Part shown: positions 6,567-6,610 of the stretch, piece by piece
Position numbering within the stretch: position 1 is the first letter of the stretch
Layout of the letters: every line of letters starts with the position of its first letter
Assembly (NCBI GenBank): GCA_947474415.1
Contig: CANJKD010000135.1
Span: forward strand, 1 to 6,610
Length of the DNA: 6,610 nucleotides
Origin: Burkholderiales bacterium
GTDB taxonomy: Bacteria > Pseudomonadota > Gammaproteobacteria > Burkholderiales > Burkholderiaceae_C
Direction: 5' to 3'
The notes under the pieces: generated by a model
Database searches by the model: none
Seen by the model: only the letters and a program-made list of their open reading frames with translations
Told to the model about the DNA's origin: nothing
Made by a program: the position numbers and the translations under genes

Positions 6567-6610
6567 GTGGCGCCGGCCAGAGCGCGAAGCCCGCAAGGTT
6601 GCGCTCAAAG
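6567..6610. other. Right edge, unassigned
   Basis: These bases lie upstream of the candidate sodB promoter. The open stretches on both strands are too short to identify a neighbouring gene, and nothing recognisable is seen. Confidence 0.5.

Noticed and set aside
6541..6610. 3' end of an upstream - strand gene such as xseA
   Set aside because: The visible bases are too few and no frame shows a recognisable C-terminus.

Overview
The window looks like a piece of a GC-rich betaproteobacterial chromosome. The protein sequences read most like Burkholderiales of the Rubrivivax/Leptothrix/Comamonadaceae type. This placement comes from recognising protein families and from strong G/C third-position bias, not from a database search. 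It carries five protein-coding genes, no rRNA or tRNA, and no CRISPR array, insertion sequence or phage gene that I can see.

Left part (1-3581, + strand) is a two-gene signalling unit. The first gene enters from outside the window. What is visible is the C-terminal part of a CheB-CheR-PAS fusion: a PAS-like segment, a long coiled coil with a seven-residue repeat, and two PAS domains. Its stop codon overlaps the GTG start of the second gene by 4 bp. The second gene encodes a 738-residue coiled coil-PAS-PAS-GGDEF-EAL protein whose cyclase and phosphodiesterase motifs both look intact. Together they suggest a methylation-linked or ligand-linked sensor co-produced with a cyclic-di-GMP enzyme.

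Middle part (3582-4027) is a non-coding gap of about 450 bp. It holds a GC-rich hairpin just after the GGDEF-EAL gene and a strong intrinsic terminator for the gene arriving from the right.

Right part (4028-6610) is housekeeping. icd (NADP-dependent isocitrate dehydrogenase, TCA cycle) lies on the - strand. It is transcribed divergently from a small exported DUF192 protein on the + strand, across about 93 bp that must hold both promoters. The DUF192 gene converges on sodB (iron superoxide dismutase, - strand), and the two share a compact bidirectional-type terminator hairpin. The right edge holds the sodB leader and a plausible promoter. No new system stands out. The most thought-provoking element is the glutamate-pair heptad repeat in the CheB-CheR-PAS protein and its translational coupling to a c-di-GMP enzyme.
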